Assembly: GCA_965248735.1 (NCBI GenBank)
Contig: OZ252146.1
Span: 3,224,001-3,288,000, forward strand
Direction of reading: 5' to 3'
From: Aldehydirespirator sp965248735
Lineage (GTDB): Bacteria; Actinomycetota; Acidimicrobiia; Acidimicrobiales; Aldehydirespiratoraceae
Length of the DNA stretch: 64,000 nt
Positions within the stretch are counted from its first letter, which is position 1. Each line of letters begins with the position of its first letter. A model generated the notes under the pieces. That model did no database searches and was not told the origin of the DNA. It saw only the letters and a program-made list of their open reading frames with translations. The position numbers and the translations under genes were made by a program. This document shows, piece by piece, positions 8,784 to 17,345 of the stretch.

Positions 8784-8976
8784 CAGCCGGGAACGCGTTC
8801 GCATCCGAAATCACTCGTAGCGGGGCTGGTGTCGCGACCGATGTCGGCGCAGCCCCGGCAACGCTCCGGACGCGTTCGCGTCCGGGATCATTCGTAGCGG
8901 GGCTGGTGTCGCGACCGATGTCGGCGCAGCCCCGGCAACGCTCCGGACGCGTTCGCGTCCGGGATCATTCGTAGCG
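8784..8976. repeat. 77-bp tandem duplication with hairpins between convergent genes
   Basis: Two nearly identical 77-base units follow one degenerate unit. Each carries the last codons and stop of the sulfatase gene (TCATTCGTAGCGGG on this strand) and a perfect palindrome CCGGACGCGTTCGCGTCCGG at 8866-8885 and 8943-8962. The region lies between the convergent lysS and sulfatase genes, so the hairpins may act as bidirectional terminators, though no T-tract follows. Confidence 0.85.
8866..8885. terminator. candidate bidirectional terminator hairpin (second copy at 8943-8962)
   Basis: A 9-base-pair perfect stem (CCGGACGCG / CGCGTCCGG) with a 2-base centre sits between convergent genes and is duplicated 77 bases away. 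There is no U-run, so intrinsic termination is uncertain. Confidence 0.4.
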
Positions 8977-11370
8977 GGTTCCGTTGGCCTTTATGTAGTC
9001 GAACCATAGGGGGCCGGCGTCGGGGGCCAGTTCTCCGGGACGATAGGTCACTGACCTCAATTCACCCCTGTACCGGAACGGGCCGTGGCGCTCGTAGACG
9101 TCCCAGCTGACGGGCGAGCGGCGGTCGACGCCGACGTCGATGCCCTCGTATGGGGCCATGGCCATGAGCGACACCAGCCCCGGCGCCTCGGCTGCCGTCT
9201 CGCCGTCGACGCTGACGCAGGCGTTCCACCGGAGGCTGCCGGGGTTCTCCATGGCCAGCCGCACGCGGGACGCGCCGTCAGCCAGCGGGCCGCAGTCCAG
9301 CACCGTCATGTCGCCGTAGGCGTTGTGGGCGAACAGCAGCCGGTCGTCCTCCACGTACAGCATGTAGCCGCCGCCCTGGTCGCCGTGGGCCACCAGCACG
9401 CCGGAGTCGCCGGACTGCCAGCGCAGCGCCACGTCGATGTCGAAGCTCTTCTGGAAGATCAGCTGCTGGGATCGCCAGCGCTCCAGGGTCGGAGTGCCGG
9501 GCCTCAGCGTCGTTTCGGCAGCCAACTCTTCGTACCACGGCGGGCGCAGAACCCTGGCCATCTGGTTGCCCTCGTCGAGGGGGTACACCTGGTTGGCCCA
9601 TGCGGCCCGGTCCCAGGCCTGTAGGAGCTCGTCCAGCTTCTCCGGGTGCTTGGCGGCGAGGTCGCGGCTCTCGGTGGGGTCCTCGATCAGGTTGTGCAGT
9701 TCCCAGCGGTCCTGGCTGAAGGGGCGGCGGGGCCGGTGGCAGGTGACTACCGACCAGCCGTCACGGTAGAAGCCGCGGTGCCCGAGCATCTCGTAGTACT
9801 GCTCGGGATGGGTGGACGGCGCCGAGGGATCCTCCAGTGTGGCCGCGAAGCTAGCCCCGGCCGGGTCGGGCACAGGCACGCCGTGGCGGGCGCGGGGCAC
9901 CTCCACCCCGCACAGCTCGGCCAGGGTCGGGAACACATCGGTGACGTGCTGGTACTGGGTGCGGATCCCTCCGGCCAGCACACCGCTGGCGCCAGTGCCC
10001 GCGACGAACCCCGTCGGCCAGTTGACGATGAACGGCACGCTGTGGCCGCCGCGGTGGGTGTTGATCTTGTAGAGCCGGAACGGGGTGCACGACACCATCG
10101 CCCAGCCCATCGGATAGTGGGCCAGCGTCCGCGGCCCCCCGAGCAGGTCGATGCGCTGGTAGTCGGTCTCCACCTGCTCGAGGTCGGTGTTCCACACCTG
10201 GGTGAGCAGCGTGCGGAAGTAGGCCGACGTGCCGGTGTACTGGCCCTCCTGGGAGCCGCCGTTGTCGCTGGTGAACAACACGATCGTGTTGTCCCACTCG
10301 CCGGTGGCCTCCAGGTGGCGGCGCAGCCGGCCGAAGTTGCAGTCCACGTTGTGGACCATGCCCGCGTACACCTCCATGTAGCGGGCGAACAGCTCTCTGG
10401 AGCGGTCGTCGAGCTCTTCCCAGGGGCCAACCTCGTGGAGCTCCTCGGTGTTGCGCGGCGGCAGGACCGCGTCGGGCGGGACCACGCCCAGCTCCCGCTG
10501 GCGCTCGAAGCGCTCGGCCCGCAGCACGTCCCAGCCCGCGGCGTAGCGGCCGATGAACCGCTCGATGTCGGCTGCGGGGGCCTGCAGCGGGGCGTGCACC
10601 GCGCCGTGGGCGAAGTACATGAAGAACGGACGGGTGGGATGCGACGACCGAAGCTCGTCCACCATGCGCAGCGCCTGATCGGTCAAGTCGTCGGTGAAGT
10701 AGTAGCCCTCGGGGTAGCCGTCGACGTCGACGTGGTGGTTGTCCGCGCACAGCCGGTGGGGCTGGTGGAAGTTGGTGAAGGCGTCGAGGATCCCGTAGAA
10801 GCGATCGAAACCCCGCTGCAGGGGCCAGCTCGCCTTGGGGGCGCCGTCGCTCAGGTGGGCGTCCTTGGTGAGGTGCCACTTGCCGATCATGAACGTGGCC
10901 CAGCCGGCATCGCGGAACGCCTCGGCGACGGTCACCGCGTTGTCGCGCAGCTCGTGGGCGTAGCCGGGGAAGCCGGGATCGGTGTGGGGCACGGTGGCCA
11001 TGCCCGCCATGTGGTGGTTGAGCCCGGTCAGCAGCGACGCCCGGGTGGGCGAGCACATGGGGTTGACGTGGAAGTCGGTGTAGCGCAGGCCCTCGGCCGC
11101 GAGGCGGTCGAGCTCGGGGGTGTCGATCTCCGACCCGTAGCAGCCGAGGTCGGCGTAGCCGAGGTCGTCGGCCATCATCACGATCACGTTGGGCGCCCCC
11201 GCCGGCGGGATCGACGGTTCCGGCCAGTGGGGCTCGGAGGTTGAGAAGATCTTGCCGACGGTGCCCTCGAAGCCCGCGTAGGGCGCGGTCGGATCGGGGG
11301 CGGCGCAGCCCTCGCCCCCGGCTTCCGTGTTCTGTGCGCGGTTTCCGGTCTCTGCGCCGGGTTTGTGCAC
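8965..11370 (-). CDS. arylsulfatase (formylglycine-dependent)
   Basis: This is a sulfatase of about 801 residues that hydrolyses sulfate esters. It shows NVIVMMADDLGYADLGCYG (metal-binding Asp pair about 68-69), the formylglycine motif CSPTR (about 106-110, Cys to be oxidised), GKWHL, and SDNGG later in the fold. After the catalytic domain comes a long beta-rich C-terminal region (residues about 600-800), as in the large arylsulfatases. The GTG at 11370 was chosen because it is 44 bases after the upstream amidohydrolase stop; the frame stays open further upstream, but there it overlaps that gene. Another GTG near 11256 is possible. No signal peptide is evident. The gene needs a formylglycine-generating enzyme, not seen here. 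Confidence 0.9.
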   Translation of the reverse strand: MHKPGAETGNRAQNTEAGGEGCAAPDPTAPYAGFEGTVGKIFSTSEPHWPEPSIPPAGAPNVIVMMADDLGYADLGCYGSEIDTPELDRLAAEGLRYTDFHVNPMCSPTRASLLTGLNHHMAGMATVPHTDPGFPGYAHELRDNAVTVAEAFRDAGWATFMIGKWHLTKDAHLSDGAPKASWPLQRGFDRFYGILDAFTNFHQPHRLCADNHHVDVDGYPEGYYFTDDLTDQALRMVDELRSSHPTRPFFMYFAHGAVHAPLQAPAADIERFIGRYAAGWDVLRAERFERQRELGVVPPDAVLPPRNTEELHEVGPWEELDDRSRELFARYMEVYAGMVHNVDCNFGRLRRHLEATGEWDNTIVLFTSDNGGSQEGQYTGTSAYFRTLLTQVWNTDLEQVETDYQRIDLLGGPRTLAHYPMGWAMVSCTPFRLYKINTHRGGHSVPFIVNWPTGFVAGTGASGVLAGGIRTQYQHVTDVFPTLAELCGVEVPRARHGVPVPDPAGASFAATLEDPSAPSTHPEQYYEMLGHRGFYRDGWSVVTCHRPRRPFSQDRWELHNLIEDPTESRDLAAKHPEKLDELLQAWDRAAWANQVYPLDEGNQMARVLRPPWYEELAAETTLRPGTPTLERWRSQQLIFQKSFDIDVALRWQSGDSGVLVAHGDQGGGYMLYVEDDRLLFAHNAYGDMTVLDCGPLADGASRVRLAMENPGSLRWNACVSVDGETAAEAPGLVSLMAMAPYEGIDVGVDRRSPVSWDVYERHGPFRYRGELRSVTYRPGELAPDAGPLWFDYIKANGTRYE

Positions 11371-11414
11371 ACAGAACGCGCGGAGCGCACGACGGGCTGG
11401 CGCCGGGGCGGCGG

Positions 11415-12626
11415 TCACGGCTTGAAGAAGGCGGGGCTGGTGGCCTTGGCCGGGATCTCGGCCAGCGGGGTGGCCACCTGGTCCACGGTGGGGCCGTGCG
11501 ACGCGGCCAGCGGGGCGAGCCGGTCGAGGTCGAAGCCGTACAACGCGGCTGCGTTGCCGGCCAGGATCGCCCGCATGTCGGCCTCGTCCCAGTCGCTGAA
11601 GGCCCGCTGCAGGCTCTCCAGCGAGTACGGATAGGTGCCCTCGTGGTGGGGATAGTCGCTGCCCCACATCACCCTGTGCACGCCGACGGTGCGGATGGCG
11701 TCCGCCTCTCCTGGCGACGGGAAGCTGGCCCCGATCCAGACGTTGCGGTCGAAGTACTCCGACGGCTTGATCGGCAGCACGATGTCGGCCGCGAAACCCA
11801 GCTCGCCGACACGGCCCGAGCGCATCTGGCGGTGGTAGCCGTCCATGCGCCGCAGCTCCTCGACCACCCAGGCCACGCCCTGCTCGGTCATCACGTAGCG
11901 CAGCGTCGGGAAGCGCTCGAACACCCCCGACATGATCAGGTGGGCGAGGTTGCGGTGCGAGTAGAACGGCACCTCCATCAAGAAGATCACCCCGGCCGCG
12001 GGCGCGTCGCCGTAGTTGGGGCCGCCGTTGCCGCCGTGCTGGGTCATGATCAGGTCGAGGTCGGCGACCGCGGCCCACAGACGGTCCCAACTGGGGTCCC
12101 AGTAGCCGGGCAGGTCGCTGTCGGGCGGGACGTGGGGCAGCAGAAAGCTGCGAAACCCCTCCGCCGCGGCCCACTCGAGGGTGGAGACCGCGTCGTCGAC
12201 GTCTTCAGCGAAGATCTGCGGCAGCCCGCACCGCTGGTCGGGGTACCGGGCGCACCAGTCGCGCAGCCAGCGGTTGTGGGCGGCGATCCCCGCGAAGCGC
12301 CGCTCGTAGTCGGCCCGGTCCAGCGGCGGGCGGGCCACCAGCGCACCGGTCGGGTAGAAGGGCGGGACGGTGTTCGGGAAGGTGATCTCGGCCACGATGC
12401 CGTCGGCGTACTGCTCCGAGATGCGCCGGTCGTCGTCCCAGTTGCGGGAACGGCCGTCGTCCTGCAGATCCCGGAACGGGTTGCGGTAGGCGCCCCTCCA
12501 CGCCTTGAACTCGTCGCGCCAGGCGGGGTCCAGGTATTCCTCGTAGGTGGCCATGTTGCCGCCGGCGTGGCAGTCCGACGAGATGATCGTGTAGCGCTCC
12601 GGTGCGCCGACCTTTGGCTCGCTCAT
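11415..12626 (-). CDS. amidohydrolase family 2 metal-dependent hydrolase
   Basis: This 403-residue TIM-barrel hydrolase belongs to the amidohydrolase-2 group, which includes decarboxylases and hydrolases acting on aromatic or lactone substrates. Visible signature residues are SSDCHAGG (about 17-23; Asp and His metal ligands), TQHGGNGG, a mid-protein region around MTEQGVAWV, and the C-terminal WGSDYPHHEG with the usual catalytic Asp. ATG 12626 (MSEPKVGAPERY) is clear. It lies just upstream of the sulfatase on the same strand, so the two may be co-transcribed in a catabolic unit. The substrate is unknown. Confidence 0.88.
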   Translation of the reverse strand: MSEPKVGAPERYTIISSDCHAGGNMATYEEYLDPAWRDEFKAWRGAYRNPFRDLQDDGRSRNWDDDRRISEQYADGIVAEITFPNTVPPFYPTGALVARPPLDRADYERRFAGIAAHNRWLRDWCARYPDQRCGLPQIFAEDVDDAVSTLEWAAAEGFRSFLLPHVPPDSDLPGYWDPSWDRLWAAVADLDLIMTQHGGNGGPNYGDAPAAGVIFLMEVPFYSHRNLAHLIMSGVFERFPTLRYVMTEQGVAWVVEELRRMDGYHRQMRSGRVGELGFAADIVLPIKPSEYFDRNVWIGASFPSPGEADAIRTVGVHRVMWGSDYPHHEGTYPYSLESLQRAFSDWDEADMRAILAGNAAALYGFDLDRLAPLAASHGPTVDQVATPLAEIPAKATSPAFFKP

Positions 12627-12647
12627 CTGTTGGTGCTCCTCGCCTTA

Positions 12648-12794
12648 GAGGCCGAGCGGATAGGCCGCGTTTGAAGAGTATCTCGCATGGGCGCTGAGCG
12701 AGGCCGTGGCCCGAGCGGCCCGTGAGCGCAGCGAACAAGAGCGGGAAACACAACGCTGCAACGCGAGGCGCTCACCACCTATCCGCGCTGCCAC
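12648..12794. mobile_element. MITE-like element, copy B
   Basis: This 147-base element has ends GAGGCCGAGCGGATAGG and CCTATCCGCGCTGCCAC. It is flanked by TTA at 12645-12647 and TTA at 12795-12797, and is inverted relative to copy A. The second TTA is also the left target repeat of the adjacent IS, so element and IS sit side by side separated only by that TTA. No coding capacity is seen. Confidence 0.88.
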
Positions 12795-12797
12795 TTA

Positions 12798-13754
12798 GGG
12801 GCTGCGCGGATAGGCGTTCATTTGGGGCTCCAGCGGTCTCGGTAGGTGAGTAGCTTGCCGACGATGAGCACGGTGGTGGCGAGGCATAGCGCGGCGTGGC
12901 GGTGGGCGCTTCGGCGGTCGGTGTTGCGGCGCAGTTGTCCGTAGTTCGACAGCCAGGAGTTGGTGGATTCGACGATCCAGCGAAGCCCGAGCCGCATCGG
13001 TTTGTTGGTTCCTGGCTGTTTGGTGCCTCGGCGTTGGATGACGACGTCGTCGATGCCGAGCGCGGCGAGGCGGCTGCGCACAACGGGATAGTCATAGCCC
13101 CGGTCCAGGTGCAGGGTTCCGATGTCTTCGAGGAGCCCGGCGGCGGCGACGGCGCCGAGGGTGGGCTCCAGCAGGCGGACGTCGTTGCGGTTGGCTCCGC
13201 TGATCGCCCAGCCGATCGGCACGCCGTGGCGCTCGGACGCGACCGACCACTTCCAGCCAATCTTGGCGCGGTCCGTGGGATTCGGTCCTGTGCCCTCGCC
13301 CCCGCAGGGCGCTTTGTGAAGCGACCCGTCGAGCGCGACCTCCTCCAGGTCGAGGCCCACGATGCGGTCAAAAGCGGCCAAGGCCTCCTTGCAGAGCTCA
13401 TCGAACACCCCGGCCGCGATCCACTCGTCGCGGCGGGCCCGAAGCGTGGTGTCTGACACCTCGAAGCCCATGATCGCCTCGACATCGACCCACGACGCCC
13501 CCGTCACCAGACGGATCATGAAGCCCCGAAAGCACACCTCATCACCGATCCGGGGGCGGTGACAGCCCAACGGGTGGAACCGGCCCGCAACCGGCAACAG
13601 CGCCCTGACGGCCCCCCAGACAGCATCGAACACCTCCGGCTTGAACGCGCGCATAATGACAGAAACCTCCACCCGTCGTCGTTGGTTGGTGCACCCGAAA
13701 GTTCACTCGGGACAACCCGACGACCGGTGGATGGTCACCTATCCGCGCGGCCCC
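12798..13754 (-). mobile_element. complete IS5-family insertion sequence
   Basis: This 957-base element has 17-base terminal inverted repeats GGGGCTGCGCGGATAGG (12798-12814) and CCTATCCGCGCGGCCCC (13738-13754), one mismatch between them, and a TTA direct repeat on both sides (12795-12797 and 13755-13757). It carries one transposase gene. A TNA target duplication fits the IS1031-like part of the IS5 family. Its ends match those of the MITE-like elements in this window. Confidence 0.92.
12818..13654 (-). CDS. IS5-family DDE transposase
   Basis: This 278-residue transposase is encoded by one open frame and appears intact. Catalytic residues can be placed: Asp in ALDGSLHKAP (about 109), Asp in HLDRGYDYP (about 184) and Glu in WIVESTNSW (about 229), followed by the YGQLRRNTDR helix typical of the IS5 Y-(2)-R-(3)-E-(6)-K-like region. 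The ATG at 13654 was preferred over a GTG at 13672 because GGAGG lies 11 bases before it. It probably also acts on the short elements with the same ends. Confidence 0.92.
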   Translation of the reverse strand: MRAFKPEVFDAVWGAVRALLPVAGRFHPLGCHRPRIGDEVCFRGFMIRLVTGASWVDVEAIMGFEVSDTTLRARRDEWIAAGVFDELCKEALAAFDRIVGLDLEEVALDGSLHKAPCGGEGTGPNPTDRAKIGWKWSVASERHGVPIGWAISGANRNDVRLLEPTLGAVAAAGLLEDIGTLHLDRGYDYPVVRSRLAALGIDDVVIQRRGTKQPGTNKPMRLGLRWIVESTNSWLSNYGQLRRNTDRRSAHRHAALCLATTVLIVGKLLTYRDRWSPK

Positions 13755-13901
13755 TTAGCCTCCCGGCAGCCGGGACCGGGCTCGCCTGCTAACCGGCCAC
13801 CTCTCCGGTGCCGCCTCACGCTGGCCGGCGCGCCGAAGTGTACGCTGGCACCGGCGCAGACAGATGGGAGCCGCGATGGTCCCGGTCATTGAGGCGGGGC
13901 G

Positions 13902-14780
13902 ATGATCAACGCTGAGGTAGTGCATGCCGCCGAGGCCTCTCTGGGCGAGGGCTGCGTGTGGTCGCCGATCGAGGACCTGCTGATCTGGGTGGACATCACC
14001 GGCAAGGCCGTGCACCGTTTCGATCACGCCACCGGCCAGCCGGTATCGGTGTGGCGCTACCCGCAATCCGTCGGCAACGCCGCTCTCCGCGCTAGTGGAG
14101 GGCTGGCGCTCGGTCTGGGCGCCTCGGTGGCCCTCACCGACCGGGTCGGCGCCATCGAGACCGTGATCGAACTGCCCGGCGAGCCTGCCTCCAACCGGGC
14201 CAACGACGGCGCGGTCGACCCGGCCGGACGGCTGTTCCAGGGCACGATGAGCGACACCGACCCCGGCGCGCCGGTCGCCGCGCTGCACCGGGTGGACGCC
14301 GACGGCTCGGCACGGCGGGTCTTGTCCGACGTGAGCATCTCCAACGGCATGGGCTGGAGCCCGGACGGCGCCACCATGTACTACATCGACACGTTGACGT
14401 TCCGGGTGGACCGCTTCGACTACGACCCCGACACCGGCGAGCTCGAAGGACGGCGGCCTTTCCTGACCTTCGACGGCAGCACCGGCGGGCCCGACGGGAT
14501 GACGGTGGACGCCGAGGGCTGCCTGTGGGTGGCGTTCTTCGGCGGCTACCACGTGCAGCGCTTCTCGCCCGACGGCGAGCGGCTCGAGACGGTGGTCACG
14601 CCGGGCGCGCCCCAGACCACCTGCTGCTGCTTCGGCGGCCCCGACCTCGACACCCTCTACATCACCACCGCCCGCGATCCGATCGCCGGTGTCAGCACCG
14701 AGGGCGAGCCAAACTCGGGGGCGCTGTTCACGGCCGACGTAGACGCAGTGGGCCTGCCCACCAACCTGTTCGCCGGTTGA
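13902..14780 (+). CDS. SMP-30/gluconolactonase family protein
   Basis: This six-bladed beta-propeller lactonase of 292 residues is of the SMP-30/LRE type, which hydrolyses sugar-acid lactones with one divalent metal. Family ligands are visible: Glu in ASLGEGCVW (about 16), Asn in ASNRANDG, Asn in SISNGMGW, and Asp in GGPDGMTVD. Start ATG 13902 has GAGGCGGGG close upstream. The neighbours (sulfatase, amidohydrolase upstream; dehydrogenase downstream) suggest carbohydrate or lactone catabolism, but no fixed pathway. A run of three cysteines (TTCCCFGG) is unusual for the family. Confidence 0.88.
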   Translation: MINAEVVHAAEASLGEGCVWSPIEDLLIWVDITGKAVHRFDHATGQPVSVWRYPQSVGNAALRASGGLALGLGASVALTDRVGAIETVIELPGEPASNRANDGAVDPAGRLFQGTMSDTDPGAPVAALHRVDADGSARRVLSDVSISNGMGWSPDGATMYYIDTLTFRVDRFDYDPDTGELEGRRPFLTFDGSTGGPDGMTVDAEGCLWVAFFGGYHVQRFSPDGERLETVVTPGAPQTTCCCFGGPDLDTLYITTARDPIAGVSTEGEPNSGALFTADVDAVGLPTNLFAG

Positions 14781-14844
14781 TCGCCGGCCCTGTCTATATT
14801 CGGGTTGTCCCCCGGCCACTGCCCTTGGAAAGAGCGCGCCCGCG

Positions 14845-15438
14845 ATGACGATCGAGCATGCCCCTCTCCCCTATCCGCTCGACGGGCTCGCGCCCCACAT
14901 ATCCGAGCGGACCATGAGCTTCCACTACGGCCGCCACCACGCCGGCTACGTGGCCAACCTCAACCGCATGATCGCGGGCACCGCTCACGAGGACGCCTCG
15001 CTGCACGACATCGTGACCGGGGCCGATGTGCCGTCGGCGCTGTTCAACAACGCAGCCCAGGCCTGGAACCACGCCTTCTACTGGGAGTCAATGACGCCGG
15101 GCCGTCCCGAATCGCCCTCCAGCGACCTGCTCGCCGCGCTGGAACGCAGCTTCGGCTCGCTGGACGCCTTCAGCGTCGAGTTCGCGGCGGCCGCGGTGGG
15201 GAACTTTGCCTCCGGGTGGACCTGGCTCGTCTCGGGCACCGAGGGCCTACAGGTCGTTAGCACCGACGACGCCGACACGCCGCTGCGCCACGGCCAGCGG
15301 GCCCTGCTGACCATCGACGTATGGGAGCACGCCTACTACCTCGACTACCAGAACGCTCGAGCCGCCTACATCGACGCCTTCATCGAGCACCTAATCAACT
15401 GGGAGTTCGCCTCAGCCAACTTCGCCCTCCCCGGCTAG
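14845..15438 (+). CDS. superoxide dismutase (Fe/Mn)
   Basis: This 197-residue cytoplasmic Fe/Mn superoxide dismutase converts superoxide to oxygen and peroxide. All four metal ligands are visible: His27 (SFHYGRHH), His76 (AWNHAFYW), Asp158 and His162 (DVWEHAYY). The Gln in NNAAQAW lies in the N-terminal half, as in Fe-type enzymes, but metal preference cannot be fixed from sequence alone. It stands 64 bases after the SMP-30 gene and could be transcribed alone. Confidence 0.95.
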   Translation: MTIEHAPLPYPLDGLAPHISERTMSFHYGRHHAGYVANLNRMIAGTAHEDASLHDIVTGADVPSALFNNAAQAWNHAFYWESMTPGRPESPSSDLLAALERSFGSLDAFSVEFAAAAVGNFASGWTWLVSGTEGLQVVSTDDADTPLRHGQRALLTIDVWEHAYYLDYQNARAAYIDAFIEHLINWEFASANFALPG

Positions 15439-15487
15439 AGCAGCCAGCGTCACCGGTAGCGGGGACTGCGCCTGTCGGTGCCCCGAA

Positions 15488-15907
15488 CTAGGCGGCGGCT
15501 CGGATCCGTCGACGAAGGATTACGCCCGCGCCCATGTAGGCCGCGACGACAGCCCAACCCCAGGTGTAGAAGAGTTCCACGACCAGATCTCCAACCAGGA
15601 GCAGCGTCGCCGGCGACAGGTTGAACCTCAGCGGGAGATAGCCGAACCAGCCGTTGGTGAACCACGAAACTCCGAGGACGGCCAGCAACAACGCGCACGG
15701 CAGATAGCCCAACGCCATCAAGGTGGTGGCCGCTGCGACCGGACGGTCGGAATACAGGCAGCCTGCTACGAACATCGGCACCAGCAGGGCCAGCCATACG
15801 TACAACCCCGGCACGAACAGGACTCCGGCCACAAAGGCCACGGCGACCGGGAGCAGCCTGGCGTCCAGGATCATGACGCTTCTCAGCCGCTCACCAGCCA
15901 CCCGCAC
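15488..15907 (-). CDS. small integral membrane protein, unknown function
   Basis: A 139-residue hydrophobic protein with about four predicted membrane helices (PVAVAFVAGVLFVPGLYVWL, LLVPMFVAGCLY, MALGYLPCALLLAVLG, LLLVGDLVVELFYTWGWAVV) and a basic C-terminus (RRRIRAAA). An internal ATG at about 15874 (MILDARLLP) may be the true start. I recognise no family. It lies convergent with the superoxide dismutase gene and downstream of the 3-hydroxyisobutyrate dehydrogenase-like gene on the same strand. Confidence 0.6.
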   Translation of the reverse strand: MRVAGERLRSVMILDARLLPVAVAFVAGVLFVPGLYVWLALLVPMFVAGCLYSDRPVAAATTLMALGYLPCALLLAVLGVSWFTNGWFGYLPLRFNLSPATLLLVGDLVVELFYTWGWAVVAAYMGAGVILRRRIRAAA

Positions 15908-15956
15908 CGAAGACGGGCTCTGCGGCGGTCTGCACCGCTGGGACCAGCGCGGCGGC

Positions 15957-16826
15957 TCACCCGTCCACCAGCAGATCGATCAGCGAGCTGGTGTCCCAGC
16001 GGCCCCGGCCCTGGCGCTGGAGGCGGGCGTAGAACTGGTCGATCACCGCGGTGACCGGCAGGGTGGCGCCGATGCGCTCGGCCTCCGCGAAGCAGATGGC
16101 CAGGTCCTTGCGCATCCAGTCGAGGGCGAAGCCGAAATCGAACTCTCGGCGGGCCATCGTCACCCCCCGGTTGGCCATCTGCCAAGAGCCCGCCGCTCCC
16201 TGCGAGATGGTGTCGATCACCTGGTCCACGTCGAGCCCGGCCCGGCGGGCGAAGTCGATCCCCTCGGCCAGGCCCTGGACCAGCCCCGCGATGCAGATCT
16301 GGTTGACCATCTTGGTGCGCTGGCCGCTGCCCGGCCCGCCCAGCAGCGTCACCGCCTTGGCGTAGGCGGAAATCACCGGCTCGGCCCGATCGAAGTCGGC
16401 TCGGTCGCCGCCACACATCACGGTGAGCGCGCCGTTCTCCGCCCCGGCCTGGCCTCCGGAGATGGGCGCGTCCACGAACCCGACGCCCCGTTCGCCCGCG
16501 GCTGCGTGCAGTTCCTGGGCCAGATCGGCCGACGCGGTGGTGTGGTCGACGAGGACCGATCCGGATGCCATCGCCTCCAGCACGCCCGCGCCGTCGGTGG
16601 TCACCGAGCGGACGTCGTCGTCGTTGCCCACGCACATGAACACGAACTCAGCCGCGGCAGCCGCGCCGGCGGGAGTGGGAGCCGCGGTGCCGCCATGCTC
16701 AGCCACCCAGGCCTCGGCCTTTGACGCCGTGCGGTTGTAGACCGTCACCTCGTGGCCGGCCGAGACCAGGTGGCCGGCCATCGGATAGCCCATCACCCCC
16801 AGCCCGACGAATGCGCAATCGGCCAT
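15957..16826 (-). CDS. NAD(P)-dependent 3-hydroxyisobutyrate dehydrogenase-like enzyme
   Basis: This 289-residue beta-hydroxyacid dehydrogenase oxidises a 3-hydroxy acid such as 3-hydroxyisobutyrate, tartronate semialdehyde or a relative. It has the N-terminal Rossmann motif FVGLGVMGYPMAGHL (about 6-20), the substrate-binding DAPISGGQAGAENG (about 119-132) and the catalytic Lys172 in QRTKMVNQ. ATG 16826 was chosen because AAGGAGGG precedes it and MADCAFVGLG is the expected N-terminus; upstream sequence in the same frame runs through the tRNA gene. The substrate is not determined by the sequence. Confidence 0.9.
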   Translation of the reverse strand: MADCAFVGLGVMGYPMAGHLVSAGHEVTVYNRTASKAEAWVAEHGGTAAPTPAGAAAAAEFVFMCVGNDDDVRSVTTDGAGVLEAMASGSVLVDHTTASADLAQELHAAAGERGVGFVDAPISGGQAGAENGALTVMCGGDRADFDRAEPVISAYAKAVTLLGGPGSGQRTKMVNQICIAGLVQGLAEGIDFARRAGLDVDQVIDTISQGAAGSWQMANRGVTMARREFDFGFALDWMRKDLAICFAEAERIGATLPVTAVIDQFYARLQRQGRGRWDTSSLIDLLVDG

Positions 16827-16868
16827 ACGGCCCTCCTTCAAGTTCAACGATGCGAACAATGTCTGCCG

Positions 16869-16952
16869 TGCCCGGGGTGGGACTCGAACCCACACGCCCG
16901 TGAGGACAGCCCGTTTTAAGCGGGCCGCGTCTGCCAGTTGCGCCACCCGGGC
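16869..16952 (-). tRNA. tRNA-Leu (anticodon TAA)
   Basis: The minus strand folds as a class II tRNA with a 7-bp acceptor stem GCCCGGG/CCCGGGC, anticodon loop CTTAAAA (anticodon TAA), a long variable arm and T-loop GGTTCGAGTCC. The 3' CCA is not encoded. It reads toward the dehydrogenase gene. Confidence 0.95.
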
Positions 16953-17099
16953 ACTGCTGCCACGGTACCGCCATCGGGCTGGCCGAACCTCCCGGCGGCG
17001 CTCAAAGTCGTCATGGCCAGACAGGACCGCAGGTGAGCACCACTGACCGTCGACACGTTTGCCTGCGGCTTGAGGCAAGGCGGCACAGGCCCTTCGCTG

Positions 17100-17273
17100 C
17101 TACCCCGTGAGGGCCGTGCTCGGCGGCTCCTTAGCCTCGTTGCCTGCCTCCGAGCCGTCGTCAAACTCATCGACGACCTCCTGCGAACAATCGGCAACCT
17201 TCAACTCGCCCGGTTGCACGCGGTCTGCCCACCTCTCAAACGCCTCTAGTCGCTCAGCCCTGGACTTGCTCAT
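17100..17273 (-). CDS. small acidic hypothetical protein (57 aa)
   Basis: An open frame on the minus strand runs from ATG 17273 to TAG 17100-17102. GGAGG lies 8 bases before the ATG, a good ribosome binding site. The product starts MSKSRAERLEAFERWADRV and becomes strongly acidic (VVDEFDDGSEAGNEAKEP). Codon choice is less GC-biased than in its neighbours. No family is recognised. It is upstream of the tRNA-Leu gene on the same strand. Confidence 0.6.
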   Translation of the reverse strand: MSKSRAERLEAFERWADRVQPGELKVADCSQEVVDEFDDGSEAGNEAKEPPSTALTG

Positions 17274-17345
17274 TGGCTACGCCTCCAAGAACTTCCTTCG
17301 TGCGACCGTGGCGTGAATGATAGCTGTGCCGTCTCAAATCGTCCG

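Noticed and set aside
11371..12174. N-terminal extension of the sulfatase frame to 12174
   Set aside because: It overlaps the clear amidohydrolase gene in another frame and has shadow-like Arg/Pro/Gly-rich composition.
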